A stretch of DNA of 64,000 bases from JALYUS01 sp038231255 (GCA_038231255.1 JBBRLR010000016.1:5299-69298), one strand, 5' to 3'; shown: positions 25,188-33,613, counted from the first letter of the stretch. The notes: a model not told the origin generated them from the letters alone. Numbers and translations: made by a program.

Positions 25188-26072
25188 ATGCGAACCTACG
25201 GCAGCCAGTCCCTCGTCGCGCCGCTCAAGCGGGTGATCGTCAAGCGACCCACGGAAAGCGCCGCCGATGCCGCGCGCTGGCGGGAGTTCGGCTACCTCCA
25301 CGCGCCGGACGCGGAGCGGCTGCGAGCGGAGCACACGGCGTTTGTTGCACTCGTCGCGGCCTCCGGCGCGGAAGTGCTCTACGAGGACGAGATCGTCCCC
25401 GTTCCGACGGAACTGCTGGACGCGATCTTTGTCTATGACCCCGCGATCGTCACGGACGCGGGCGCGATCATCGGGCAGCCGGGGAAGCCGCTGCGACGCG
25501 GCGAGGAGGAGGCGATGCGCCGCGCCTTCGGGGAAATCGGCGTGCCGATCCTCGGCACCGTCGGTGGTGAGGCGACGATGGACGGCGGCGACACCCTCTG
25601 GCTCGACCACGACACGCTGTGCGTCGGCCTTTCGTACCGCACGAACGACGCGGCAATTGTCCAACTGCACAATCTGCTCGCGCCGCTCGGCGTGACCGTG
25701 ATCCCCTTCCCCTTGCCGCACTGGCGCGGCCCGGCGGAGTGCCTGCATCTCATGTCACTCATTAGCCCGGTCGCGGAGGATTTGGCGGTCGTCTATCCGC
25801 CGCTCATGCCGATCCCGCTGATGCGGCTGCTGGAGGAGCGCGGTATCCGCCAGGTCGTCGTGCCAGACGCGGAGTTTCCAACGCTCGGCTGCAACGTCCT
25901 CGCCGTCGCGCCGCGCGAGGTCATTATGGCGGCGGGCAATCCCGCGACGAGCGCGGCATTGCGCGCGGCGGGTTGCACCGTGCGCGAGTACGCGGGCGCG
26001 GAGATCAGCCTGAATCGCGAGGGCGGCCCGACCTGCCTCACGCGCCCCATCTTACGAAGCAATGAGCAATAA
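25188..26072 (+). CDS. Dimethylarginine dimethylaminohydrolase/amidinotransferase-fold enzyme
   Basis: 294 residues in the guanidine-modifying superfamily. Opening KRVIVKRPTESAA, a D/E-rich substrate site GGEATMDGGDTLWLD, catalytic His in ECLHLMSLISP (about 187) and catalytic Cys 283 in GGPTCLT. These fit DDAH or an arginine-deiminase-like hydrolase that releases citrulline or an amine from a guanidino compound. The enzyme stands alone, so the physiological substrate is open. The protein ends RSNEQ-stop inside a heptamer repeat, the same ending as the unrelated amidohydrolase at 444. Confidence 0.88.
   Translation: MRTYGSQSLVAPLKRVIVKRPTESAADAARWREFGYLHAPDAERLRAEHTAFVALVAASGAEVLYEDEIVPVPTELLDAIFVYDPAIVTDAGAIIGQPGKPLRRGEEEAMRRAFGEIGVPILGTVGGEATMDGGDTLWLDHDTLCVGLSYRTNDAAIVQLHNLLAPLGVTVIPFPLPHWRGPAECLHLMSLISPVAEDLAVVYPPLMPIPLMRLLEERGIRQVVVPDAEFPTLGCNVLAVAPREVIMAAGNPATSAALRAAGCTVREYAGAEISLNREGGPTCLTRPILRSNEQ
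26058..26072. repeat. R6 heptamer tract (unit AGCAATG)
   Basis: AGCAATGAGCAATAA: two 7-bp units that encode the end of the enzyme and its TAA stop. Confidence 0.7.
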
Positions 26073-26249
26073 ACCGGCCCGTCTAATTTCATAGATTTTC
26101 TGCCCTATTTAGCCGATTGGGATGCGGCAAACGGATGGTCAAATTTTGACTGTTCGCGGCCCAATTCGTATACTTCGTTGTAGAACAGATTTTCTGCGTG
26201 GCGGCGTGTTTCGCCTATGCGGATGGGATACAGAGAGTCGAGGCATAAC

Positions 26250-26582
26250 ATGGCATCCGAGATGGTTTCTTTCATGTATCTGACGCCCGAAGCGCCGCCG
26301 GTGCGCCCGTCGCTGCCGGTGTCGCTCTCTGCCGCGATCCTGCGCGAGCGGCTCAATCCGGTGATGGTGGCGACGATCTTCAATGCAATCGAGACGGCCG
26401 AGCCGGTCTGCATCCTCTACCGGCGCGACGACGGACAGATCACCGCCCGCGTCATCTGGCCCGAGCGCATCTGGGTGACGGAGGACGACCACGTCGCCGT
26501 TCGGGGCTACGACAGCCGCCGGGGCGCTGTCCGCACCTTCCGCTGCGACCGCATCGCGGACGCGCACATCATCGAGCCGTAG
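26250..26582 (+). CDS. Solo WYL-domain-like small protein
   Basis: 110 residues. The C-terminal two thirds follow the WYL pattern: VCILYRRDDGQITARVIWPERIWVTEDDHVAVRGYD, then VRTFRCDRIADAHII. WYL domains bind nucleic acid or nucleotides and usually sit behind an HTH in regulators; here there is no HTH, only a short Pro-rich N-terminus. ATG 26250 is preferred over 26217. It stands alone between convergent genes, with no defence genes nearby, so a CRISPR or phage-defence role is not suggested by context. Confidence 0.65.
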   Translation: MASEMVSFMYLTPEAPPVRPSLPVSLSAAILRERLNPVMVATIFNAIETAEPVCILYRRDDGQITARVIWPERIWVTEDDHVAVRGYDSRRGAVRTFRCDRIADAHIIEP

Positions 26583-26723
26583 CGAGGCGGGCTTTCCTCA
26601 TCCCCAGCCCGTCTCCATCGCTCCGAGGGCACGGAACAGATAGGTATGTTTGGCGATGGAGAGGGAGGGGACGCGGAGGAAGTATCATGGCATTCTGCCA
26701 ACCTTCTCCGTATCTGCATTTCT

Positions 26724-26759
26724 CCCCCTCTCTATTGCTTGTCAGCAATAGAGAGGGGG
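26724..26759. terminator. Bidirectional hairpin between convergent genes
   Basis: Perfect 15-bp stem (26724-26738 with 26745-26759), 6-nt loop, between the WYL gene and the aminotransferase. Strong but without a T-run; may be a two-way terminator or a repeat unit. Confidence 0.6.
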
Positions 26760-26778
26760 CCAGGGGGTGAGATTTCCC

Positions 26779-27939
26779 CTATACCCGCAGTACCCGTTTC
26801 AGCCGCGCGACGGCTTCCATCAGCACGGGCGTCGGTTGGAGGAACGAGAAGCGGAGGTAGTCGCCCCAGGCCGGGCCGAAGCCGGTGCCAGGAAAGATCA
26901 GGACGTGCGCTTCTTCGAGCAGTTTGCGCGCGAGTGTGAAAGCGGGCATGCCGGTCGTGGCAATGTTGGCGAAGATGTAGAAGGTGCCGTACGGGTGGCC
27001 GTAGGTGAAGCCCAGGGCATCGAGCGCGGGCATCAAGGCGCGGCGGCGTTCGTCGTAGATAGCGCGGAACTCCGCGACACATTCCTGCGGGCCGTTGAGC
27101 GCGGCGATGCCTGCCCACTGCGAGATCGCGGGCGCGGCGATGCTGATGGACTCCTTCATCGCGCGGATCGCCCGCGTCAGGGCGGGCGGGGCGACCGCGT
27201 AGCCGAGCCGCCAGCCCGTCATCGCGTACGTCTTGGAAAAGCCATTCAAGGTAATCGTCCGCTCGCGCATCTCGGGCAGCGAGCCGATGCTGAAATGCTC
27301 CGCGCCATCGAAAACGAACTGCTCGTAGATCTCATCGGAAATGACGACAAGATCGTGCTCAATGGCGAGGTGTGCGATCTCCCGCAGGTGCGCAGGGGAG
27401 ATAACGCCTGCGGTCGGATTGCCGGGCGTGACGAGCAGGATCGCCTTGGTGCGCGGCGTGATCCGCGGTTCGACCTCCTCGGGGCGCAGATCGAAGTCGT
27501 CCTCCTGGCGCGTCGGCACAGGTACGATCACGCCGCCCGCCCGGCCAATCGCCGCGTCGTACGAGCTGTAGCGCGGGTCGGGCACCAAGATTTCGTCGCC
27601 CGGATCGAGGAGCGCCTGCACGATGGCGTACAAGCCTTCCTGCCCGCCCGTCGTGACGGTGATTTCCGTCTCCGGGTCGGCGATCACACCATTCTCGCGC
27701 GCCAATTTGGCAACAATCGCCCGCCGCAGTTCGATCAACCCGGCGGGGTGCGTGTAGTGGTCGCACCGCCCGTCCGCCATCGCCTCCTTCGCGGCGGTGA
27801 CGATGTGCGCGGGTGTCGCGAAATCCGGGTCGCCCAGACCGAGCGAGATCACGTCCGGCCACTGCTGGGCGATCTCGATCAGCACATCCCGCTCGTCCAC
27901 CAACCCCGCCGCATCGGCGTGTGCAATCGTGCTACTCAT
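26779..27939 (-). CDS. PLP-dependent aminotransferase, class I/II
   Basis: 386 residues. Fold-type I features: ISLGLGDPDFATP, TTGGQEGLYAIVQALLDPGDE, LLVTPGNPTAGV (Asn), VISDEIYEQFVF (Asp and Tyr), NGFSKTYAMTGWRLGY (PLP Lys) and a C-terminal LRFSF substrate Arg. It resembles aspartate/aromatic aminotransferases. ATG 27939 is chosen; the frame remains open upstream only because it crosses an R1 repeat. Upstream in the same direction lies a paralogue (28031-29272), 91 nt away, so the two are probably a duplicated pair in one operon. Confidence 0.9.
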   Translation of the reverse strand: MSSTIAHADAAGLVDERDVLIEIAQQWPDVISLGLGDPDFATPAHIVTAAKEAMADGRCDHYTHPAGLIELRRAIVAKLARENGVIADPETEITVTTGGQEGLYAIVQALLDPGDEILVPDPRYSSYDAAIGRAGGVIVPVPTRQEDDFDLRPEEVEPRITPRTKAILLVTPGNPTAGVISPAHLREIAHLAIEHDLVVISDEIYEQFVFDGAEHFSIGSLPEMRERTITLNGFSKTYAMTGWRLGYAVAPPALTRAIRAMKESISIAAPAISQWAGIAALNGPQECVAEFRAIYDERRRALMPALDALGFTYGHPYGTFYIFANIATTGMPAFTLARKLLEEAHVLIFPGTGFGPAWGDYLRFSFLQPTPVLMEAVARLKRVLRV

Positions 27940-27964
27940 CCGCCACACCGATCGAAACCGGGGA

Positions 27965-28084
27965 GAACCGCAAAGGCGCAAAGACGCAAAGGGCGCAAAG
28001 AGATCCGAAGATAAGAAGGGCGATGATGCATCAACATCCTTTCTCCTCTTTCTCTTCTTTGCGTCCTTTGCGCCTTTGCGGTTC
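27965..28084. repeat. R1 inverted repeat (GCGCAAAG type)
   Basis: Perfect 19-bp outer stem, 27965-27983 with 28066-28084, plus further GCAAAG units. Its right part encodes the C-terminus and stop of the upstream aminotransferase. Confidence 0.92.
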
Positions 28085-29272
28085 AATCGGTTTCAATCCC
28101 TGGACGAGGGGAACGAGGCGGGTCATGGCGTCACGGATGGCGGGGGTGGGTTGGGTGAGGGCGAAGCGGAGATAGCCTTCGCCGCCGAGGCCGAAGAGAT
28201 GACCGGGCAGGGTGCGCACCCCGGCGCGTTCGAGGAAGAGCCGCGCACACTCGGCGGATGACCGTCCGGTGCTGCGGATGTCCGCGAAGGCGTAGTACGC
28301 CCCGCGCGGGTTGCCGTGCGGGAGGCCCATCGCCGTCAGCGCGGGCAGGAGAATGGCACGGCGCTCCACCAAATCGGCGCGCATCTCATCCACCGCGTCC
28401 TGCGGGCCGGTGAGGGCCGCGAGCGCCGCCCACTGCGACGGCGCCGCCGAGCAGATCGAGAGGGCGAGTTTGAGATCGGTGATCGGCTGGATCAGATGCG
28501 TCTCGCCCGCGACGTAGCCGACGCGCCAGCCCGTCATCGCGTATCCTTTGCTGAATGAGCCGACGATCACCGTCCGCGCGCGCATACCGGGAAGCACCGC
28601 GATGTTCACATGCGCCGCGCCATCGAAAACGAATGTCTTGTAAATCTCGTCGAACAGGACAAGGAAATCGCGCTCCACCGCGAGGGCGGCAATCTTCGCC
28701 AACTCGTCGCCGCCGATCACCGCACCCGTCGGATTGTCCGGCGTGACGAGGACCAGGAGGCGGGTGCGGGGGGTCAGGCACCCCTCGATCGCGGCGGCGG
28801 TCAGGCCGATACCGGCGGTCAGATCAACAGGAACGGGCACGCAGACGCCACCGGCGAGGCGGACGGCATCGTTGTACGCCGGGTAGCCGGGGTCGGCCAG
28901 CAGCACCTCGTCGCCGGGGTGGACGAGCATCTGCACCGCGACGAACAGCCCCTCCTGCCCACCAGAGGAGATGAGGATTTCGCTGTGCGGGTCGTAGGCG
29001 ACGCCGCTCTCCGCCGCGAGCCGGTCGGCGAGCGCGTGCCGGAGCGGCGCGATACCGGGGCGTGAGGTGTAGTGCGTCTCGCCCCGGTCGAGCGCGTCCG
29101 CGACGGCGGCGATGATGTGCGGCGCGGTCCGTCGCTCCAGTTCGCCCCGCCCGAGATCAATCACGGGCAGCGCGGGCGTGATCGGCGTCGCGGCGGCGTC
29201 ATCCGTCAGCCAAACGCGCGCACGCGCGGCGACATACTGCCGCCCATCCGTCGCGCGCGATGTGACAACCAT
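28031..29272 (-). CDS. PLP-dependent aminotransferase, class I/II, with repeat-derived tail
   Basis: 413 residues. Landmarks parallel the downstream paralogue: THYTSRPGIAPLRHAL, ISSGGQEGLFVAVQMLVHPGD, LVTPDNPTGAVIG, LFDEIYKTFVF, VGSFSKGYAMTGWRVGYV (PLP Lys) and GYLRFALTQPTP. The family-like sequence ends near LVPLVQGL; the remaining 18 or so residues (KPIEPQRRKGRKEEKEEKGC) are read from the R1 repeat, which also supplies the stop. Substrate not identifiable. Possibly a functional amino-acid transaminase whose original stop was replaced by the repeat. Confidence 0.9.
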   Translation of the reverse strand: MVVTSRATDGRQYVAARARVWLTDDAAATPITPALPVIDLGRGELERRTAPHIIAAVADALDRGETHYTSRPGIAPLRHALADRLAAESGVAYDPHSEILISSGGQEGLFVAVQMLVHPGDEVLLADPGYPAYNDAVRLAGGVCVPVPVDLTAGIGLTAAAIEGCLTPRTRLLVLVTPDNPTGAVIGGDELAKIAALAVERDFLVLFDEIYKTFVFDGAAHVNIAVLPGMRARTVIVGSFSKGYAMTGWRVGYVAGETHLIQPITDLKLALSICSAAPSQWAALAALTGPQDAVDEMRADLVERRAILLPALTAMGLPHGNPRGAYYAFADIRSTGRSSAECARLFLERAGVRTLPGHLFGLGGEGYLRFALTQPTPAIRDAMTRLVPLVQGLKPIEPQRRKGRKEEKEEKGC

Positions 29273-29458
29273 ATCTGCCCGCTCCCCGTACCATCACCGA
29301 TCCACACCGCGCCCTCTTCCCCACGGCACAGCGTGGGACATGCATTTTTACCATACCAGTCAACCCCATACGGAACGGCGCGCGGATATGGTACGCTCTC
29401 GACACGCCTTATTGGTGCATCTTGCAGCGTTCGCGCCCGATGTTATGAGGAGGAAGCC

Positions 29459-30625
29459 ATGCGGCAACCGAAGATCACGCGCATCCGCGTCCACCAGTAT
29501 CAGTACACAGTCGCCAACCTCGGTGTGGACTATAACGGTTTCAATCAGGTCTATGAGCCGGGTGCGACGTTCACGCACACCGGCCACATCGTCGCCATCG
29601 AGACGGACGCGGGGGTGACGGGCGAGTACAACGGCGGCGACACGGCGGCGATGGCGCAACTGCCGATGTTCACTAATTACCTGCTCGGCCGCAACCCGCT
29701 CGAACGCGAGTTGATCCACAACGACATCAAGCGTGCCTGCCGCAAGAACGACCGGATGGGCATGGGGCCGGTGGACTGTGCCCTCTGGGACCTCGCGGGC
29801 AAACTCTACGACGCGCCTGTCTGGCAGATGCTCGGCGGCTGGCGCACCGCACTGCCCTGCTACGCCAGTACCTATCATGGTGACCACCAAAAGGACGGCC
29901 TGAGCAGCCCGGAGGCGTTCGCCGCATTTGCCGTGCAATGCCGCGCAATGGGCTACCCAGCGATGAAGATTCATCCGTGGGGTCGCGCACCGATCAATCA
30001 GGAAGTCGCGAATGTCCTCGCCGCGCGCAAGGCGGTCGGTGACGGCTTCGACCTGATGCTCGACCCGGCCTGTGAGTACAATACCTTCACCGACACACTG
30101 AAGGTGGGCCGCGCCTGCGACGAGGCGAACTTCCTGTGGATCGAGGACCCGATGAAGGACGGCGGCATCTCCGCCCAGGCGCACCGCAAACTGCGCCAAC
30201 TGATCCGCACGCCGATCATGATCGGCGAGCACGCGCGCGGGTTCGAGACGCACATTGATCTGATGGTGCAGGAGGCGACCGACCTCGTCCACGCCGACCC
30301 GAACTACGACATGGGCATCACCGGCGTGATGAAGATCGCGCACGCCTGCGAGGGGTTCGGGCTAGATGTGCAACTGCACGCGCCCGGCCCCGCGCAGCGC
30401 GCCTGCATGGCGGCCATCCGCAATACGAACTACTACGAAATGGGCCTCGTCCACCCGAAAGTGACGGGCGGCAAACCGCCGATCTACGCCGACGACTACG
30501 CGGACGGGTTGGATGCGATTGACCGGAACGGCTGCATCCCCGTCCCGCCCGGCCCCGGCCTCGGCATCACCTACGACTGGGATTGGATCACGAAGAACCA
30601 AACCGGCGTCGCGGTGTATGAATAG
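29459..30625 (+). CDS. Mandelate racemase/muconate lactonizing-type enzyme (enolase superfamily)
   Basis: 388 residues, ATG preceded by GAGGAGGAAG. Capping domain (VDYNGFNQVYEPGATFTHTG) and barrel: MGPVDCALWDLAGKLY, AMKIHPWG (KxH catalytic element), LMLDPACEYN (first metal Asp), LWIEDPMKDGG (second ligand), MIGEHARGF (third ligand, EH), and LQLHAPGPAQ. The KxH and EHxxG-like elements fit the MR/glucarate/sugar-acid dehydratase side more than the KxK side, so an acid-sugar dehydratase is likely. Single transcription unit divergent from the aminotransferases. Confidence 0.9.
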   Translation: MRQPKITRIRVHQYQYTVANLGVDYNGFNQVYEPGATFTHTGHIVAIETDAGVTGEYNGGDTAAMAQLPMFTNYLLGRNPLERELIHNDIKRACRKNDRMGMGPVDCALWDLAGKLYDAPVWQMLGGWRTALPCYASTYHGDHQKDGLSSPEAFAAFAVQCRAMGYPAMKIHPWGRAPINQEVANVLAARKAVGDGFDLMLDPACEYNTFTDTLKVGRACDEANFLWIEDPMKDGGISAQAHRKLRQLIRTPIMIGEHARGFETHIDLMVQEATDLVHADPNYDMGITGVMKIAHACEGFGLDVQLHAPGPAQRACMAAIRNTNYYEMGLVHPKVTGGKPPIYADDYADGLDAIDRNGCIPVPPGPGLGITYDWDWITKNQTGVAVYE

Positions 30626-30631
30626 ATGGTG

Positions 30632-30722
30632 GAGCAGGCTTCAGCCTGCAAAATGGTGGCACGGGTTTCCAGGTGCCCTTTGGGCGGCATGTGAGGCCCA
30701 CAGGTTGAAAACCTGTGCCACC
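30632..30722. repeat. R3 inverted repeat with adjoining R2-like half
   Basis: An R2-like palindrome at 30635-30649 is followed by R3 arms 30655-30671 and 30706-30722 (2 mismatches) around GTGCCCTTTGGGCGGCATG. A second R3 copy is at 58654-58725. Confidence 0.82.
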
Positions 30723-30780
30723 TAATAGCCGCTTCGATGGAATGGGGCCACGCACGGTGTCTACGGTAGCGGGGCAGGAT

Positions 30781-31596
30781 ATGCGTGACACGACAACACA
30801 ATCGGTTCCATCCGGTCGCTGGGCGATACGCCAGACATGGCGGGACTTGCTCTTCGCGCATTGGCCCGTGCCGGTAGAGATGTTGCGCCCGCTGATCCCG
30901 GCGAACCTCGATGTGGACACCTTCGATGGCGCGGCGTGGGTCGGCGTCGTGCCCTTCCGCATGACGGGCGTGCGGCTGCACGGCACACCGTTTTCTCCCG
31001 TCGCGGGGGCATTCCCGGAACTGAATGTGCGCACGTATGTCGTGCCGCGCGGGACGACGGAAAAGAAGCCGGGCGTCTGGTTCTTTTGCCTCGATGCGGG
31101 TAGCCCCGTCGCGGTTGCGGTGGCACGGGCGTGGTATCACCTGCCGTACTTCAACGCGCGCATGTCTGTCCGTGCCGACGCAGAGCGCATTCGCTATACC
31201 TCACGCCGCACGCACCGGGGCGCATCGCCCGCCGCGCTCACCGCCACGTATGGCCCCATCGCGCCCGTCGTCCTCAGCGAACCGGGGACGCTCGCCCACT
31301 GGCTAACCGAGCGGTATTGTCTCTACACAACGGATCGCCGGGGCCGCCTTTATCGCGGCGACATCCACCACCCGCACTGGCCGCTGCAAGCCGCCAAAGC
31401 CGAGATCGCCGTCAACACGATGGCGGCGGCGCACGGCATCACCCTGCCAGATCGCGCGCCACTCCTCCATTTCGCCCGCCGCCTCGATGTCCACTGCTGG
31501 CCAATCCGCTCCCACCCCCACTGCCCAGAGGGCTCCCGCTCCGCCCGCCATGCGGGGGAGAGGGGCCGTCACGCACTCGGTTCCGACCGTTTGTAG
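30781..31596 (+). CDS. DUF2071 (YqjF-type) protein
   Basis: 271 residues from ATG 30781. The family pattern is clear: WRDLLFAHWPVPVEMLRPLIPANLDVDTFDGAAWVGVVPF, then FPELNVRTYVV, GVWFFCLDAGSPVAVAVARAWYHLPYF, LAHWLTERYCLYT and IHHPHWPLQAA. YqjF-like proteins of about 240 residues have no established activity. The last 28 residues or so (after HCWPIRS) are Pro/Arg/Gly-rich, read from a dispersed G/C-rich repeat, and overlap the 3' end of the convergent PIG-L gene by 28 nt. Confidence 0.88.
   Translation: MRDTTTQSVPSGRWAIRQTWRDLLFAHWPVPVEMLRPLIPANLDVDTFDGAAWVGVVPFRMTGVRLHGTPFSPVAGAFPELNVRTYVVPRGTTEKKPGVWFFCLDAGSPVAVAVARAWYHLPYFNARMSVRADAERIRYTSRRTHRGASPAALTATYGPIAPVVLSEPGTLAHWLTERYCLYTTDRRGRLYRGDIHHPHWPLQAAKAEIAVNTMAAAHGITLPDRAPLLHFARRLDVHCWPIRSHPHCPEGSRSARHAGERGRHALGSDRL
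31525..31566. repeat. G/C-rich dispersed repeat (GCGGGGGAGAGGGG type)
   Basis: Block resembling the one at 47874-47980. It is inside the 3' end of the DUF2071 gene and probably extended its reading frame. Confidence 0.55.
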
Positions 31597-32324
31597 CGCC
31601 TGCTCGGGTCCATGTTGATGACGTGATATGACTCGGCGAAGGGGAGGCCGTGCGACCGGCCCTCGTCCGCCGCGCGGAGGCGGAGCATCGTCGCGACGCG
31701 CTCGCCGTCGCCAACCTGGCTATCGTGCATCCGCATCGCCTCGATCTTTTGGTCGAGTACGCTGCTGATGTCAATCCAGCGGTTCGGCTTGTTGGTACTG
31801 GCGAGATAGACTTCCGTGACATTGTGCGGCTCCAATCCTTCCGCGATTAGTTCGGGGAAGGTCAGGCGGTCGCGCGCGGCGGGGAAAATCGCCGCCAATG
31901 CCGCTTCGCCGGAGGCGCGATGGTCCGGGTGCTGGATGTACCAATCCTCGAAGTAGTGGACTTCGGGGTCGAAGCAGACGACGATCTCCGGTTTGTAACG
32001 GCGGATGATCCGCGTGAAATCGCGGCGGAGGGCGAGTGTCGGTTCGAGCATCGCGTCCTCGTAGGTGAGGAAGACGACCTCGTTGCAGCCGAGATGGCGC
32101 GCGGCTGCTCGCTGCTCCTCCTGCCGCTGCACGACGAGCCGTTCCCCGGTCATCGTCGCGTCGCTCGTTCCTTTGCTCCCGTCAGTGCAGAACGCATAGA
32201 CCAGTTCCCGCCCCGCCCGCGCCCACAACGCCAGCGCGCCGCCGCAGACGAACTCTGTATCGTCCGGGTGCGCGAAGAGCGCCAACACCGGCCCGCCACC
32301 CGTGACGCCGTATTGGGTTTCCAT
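31569..32324 (-). CDS. PIG-L family N-acetylglucosaminyl-type deacetylase
   Basis: 251 residues. Zinc-site motif ALFAHPDDTEFVCGG, second motif YIQHPDHRASGEAAL with the third ligand, plus TDGSKGTSD and RQEEQRAAARHLG, all standard for the LmbE/PIG-L family. Such enzymes remove acetyl groups from GlcNAc-linked small molecules (e.g. bacillithiol or mycothiol pathway) or other glycoconjugates. Which pathway applies is not shown by neighbours. ATG 32324 is clear. The 3' end overlaps the convergent DUF2071 gene. Confidence 0.92.
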   Translation of the reverse strand: METQYGVTGGGPVLALFAHPDDTEFVCGGALALWARAGRELVYAFCTDGSKGTSDATMTGERLVVQRQEEQRAAARHLGCNEVVFLTYEDAMLEPTLALRRDFTRIIRRYKPEIVVCFDPEVHYFEDWYIQHPDHRASGEAALAAIFPAARDRLTFPELIAEGLEPHNVTEVYLASTNKPNRWIDISSVLDQKIEAMRMHDSQVGDGERVATMLRLRAADEGRSHGLPFAESYHVINMDPSRRYKRSEPSA

Positions 32325-32348
32325 CGTGATTGCTCCTCTCTTCTCACG

Positions 32349-32416
32349 GTAACGTAGGCTTCAGCCTGCGTCCCTGTCTCGTCCTCCAGAAGGACACAGG
32401 CTGAAGCCTACGCTAC
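32349..32416. repeat. R2 inverted repeat (GTAGCGTAGGCTTC type)
   Basis: 25-bp arms 32349-32373 and 32392-32416 with 2 mismatches. The right arm contains the TAG stop (32413-32415) of the DinB-like gene. Confidence 0.92.
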
Positions 32417-32904
32417 TGGTTCTCCACCGTCGCGCGGAGGCCGACGAGATGTTCGTGTGGATGCGCGATGACCGGAAATTTGATGACCTGCTCGGTCGTG
32501 CGCACTGCATCGCCGAAGATCGGCACGACCGCAATGAGATTGAGTTCCGCATCGGATAGGTCGCGGATGGCGTGCGCAAGATTGCCGCCGTTGCGCTGGA
32601 GCGAAGCAATCGTTTCGCCGCGATCGGCGTGCGCGTACTTGTCGGCGGAGATCGCGTTGCCCTGATGGATCGCCGACCAGTCGCTGAACATCGCCGGGAT
32701 CGGTGCACCCGCCGCGACCGCCTGTACGAGCCGCATATGGGCGATATACGCGCCGCCGACGTGCCGGACGACCGCCGCCACCGTCCGCCCGTCGTCCACG
32801 CACGGCGCGGTCCACATCTCCACCGGGCATGACTCGGCGAAGGCGATCACCTCATCATTCGCCTGTTCGAGTTCCGCCGCTAAACGCTCTGCTCGGTCGC
32901 TCAT
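32413..32904 (-). CDS. DinB/YfiT-like or maleylpyruvate-isomerase-fold protein
   Basis: 163 residues from ATG 32904 (GAAAGGGAGC upstream). A four-helix-bundle metal-protein pattern is visible: AAVVRHVGGAYIAHMRLVQAV with the first His, later HAIRDLSDAEL and a terminal FPVIAHPHEHLVGLRATV with the paired His. This places it in the DinB superfamily, where the three-His site binds a divalent metal; several members are thiol-dependent transferases or isomerases. The stop codon lies in the arm of an R2 repeat. Divergent from the next DinB-family gene at 33098. Confidence 0.78.
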   Translation of the reverse strand: MSDRAERLAAELEQANDEVIAFAESCPVEMWTAPCVDDGRTVAAVVRHVGGAYIAHMRLVQAVAAGAPIPAMFSDWSAIHQGNAISADKYAHADRGETIASLQRNGGNLAHAIRDLSDAELNLIAVVPIFGDAVRTTEQVIKFPVIAHPHEHLVGLRATVENQ

Positions 32905-33020
32905 CGCCGCTCCCTTTCCTTCACGAACGCCCGCGCCACGAGCATCTAAACATAGCATGGACAACGTGCGGCGAGTATAACAGGCGGTGATGCCAACCCG
33001 GCGATGTGCCTATCGCATGC

Positions 33021-33049
33021 TTGACACGACAGAACGAACGTTCTATACC
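33021..33049 (+). promoter_or_regulatory. Sigma-70-type promoter of DinB-family gene
   Basis: TTGACA (33021-33026), 17-nt spacer, TATACC (33044-33049), 48 nt before the ATG. One of the best promoter matches in the window. Confidence 0.7.
33031..33044. promoter_or_regulatory. Candidate LexA-type operator
   Basis: AGAAC-GAAC-GTTCT, a perfect 5+4+5 inverted repeat lying between the -35 and -10. It has the same layout as the CGAAC-N4-GTTCG LexA box of Gram-positive bacteria, with the outer base changed. Candidate only. Confidence 0.5.
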
Positions 33050-33097
33050 ATACCAAGGAGCAAGGCAAACGTTGTGACGATGCGACAAGGAGGGATC

Positions 33098-33613
33098 ATG
33101 CTCGGCAAAGAGATGCTCGGGACGATGTTCGACTACAATGCGGCGATGAACGTGCGCCTGCTCGATTTCGCCACGAAGGTGCCGGACGAGCAGTTGGACA
33201 CGCCCTCCAACTACAGCGTCGGCAGTTTGCGACAGACGCTCTGGCACACGGTGGTTGTCGAGGCAGGGTGGGGAATGTTCTGCCGGGGCATCGAGGTTGA
33301 TCGCACGCAACCGCCGCCGGTCGCGCCGACCGCCACGATTGCGGACCTGCGCGCCTTCCACGCCGAGGAAAGCGGGCAGATGCGCGCCTTCCTCGGCGAA
33401 CTGAGCAACGACGACTTCACGGCAACCCTGATGCGGAAACACCCGGATGGGTCGGAACGCTCCTTTATCCGCTGGCAGGTCCTCACCCACATCCTCTACC
33501 ACAGCGCGCAGCACCGCAGCGAAATCGCGGAGATGCTGACGCGCTACGGCCAGTCGCCGGGCGATCTCGATTTCATCTTCTTCATGCGCTCAGGCGGGAC
33601 GATGACCGACTGA
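33098..33613 (+). CDS. DinB family protein
   Basis: 171 residues. ATG 33098 follows AAGGAGGGATC. The bundle shows MLGTMFDYNAAMNVRLLDFA, LRQTLWHTVVVEAGW (first His) and LTHILYHSAQHRSEIAEML (His-xxx-His at the C-terminal helix), the DinB three-His metal site. The archetype of the family in Bacillus is DNA-damage-inducible, and a LexA-like box sits inside this gene's promoter. Activity is unknown. It is convergent with the M24 peptidase gene across an R1 repeat. Confidence 0.88.
   Translation: MLGKEMLGTMFDYNAAMNVRLLDFATKVPDEQLDTPSNYSVGSLRQTLWHTVVVEAGWGMFCRGIEVDRTQPPPVAPTATIADLRAFHAEESGQMRAFLGELSNDDFTATLMRKHPDGSERSFIRWQVLTHILYHSAQHRSEIAEMLTRYGQSPGDLDFIFFMRSGGTMTD

Noticed and set aside
27939..28086. 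49-residue N-terminal extension of the second aminotransferase
   Set aside because: It is the translation of an R1 repeat; family-like sequence begins at ATG 27939.
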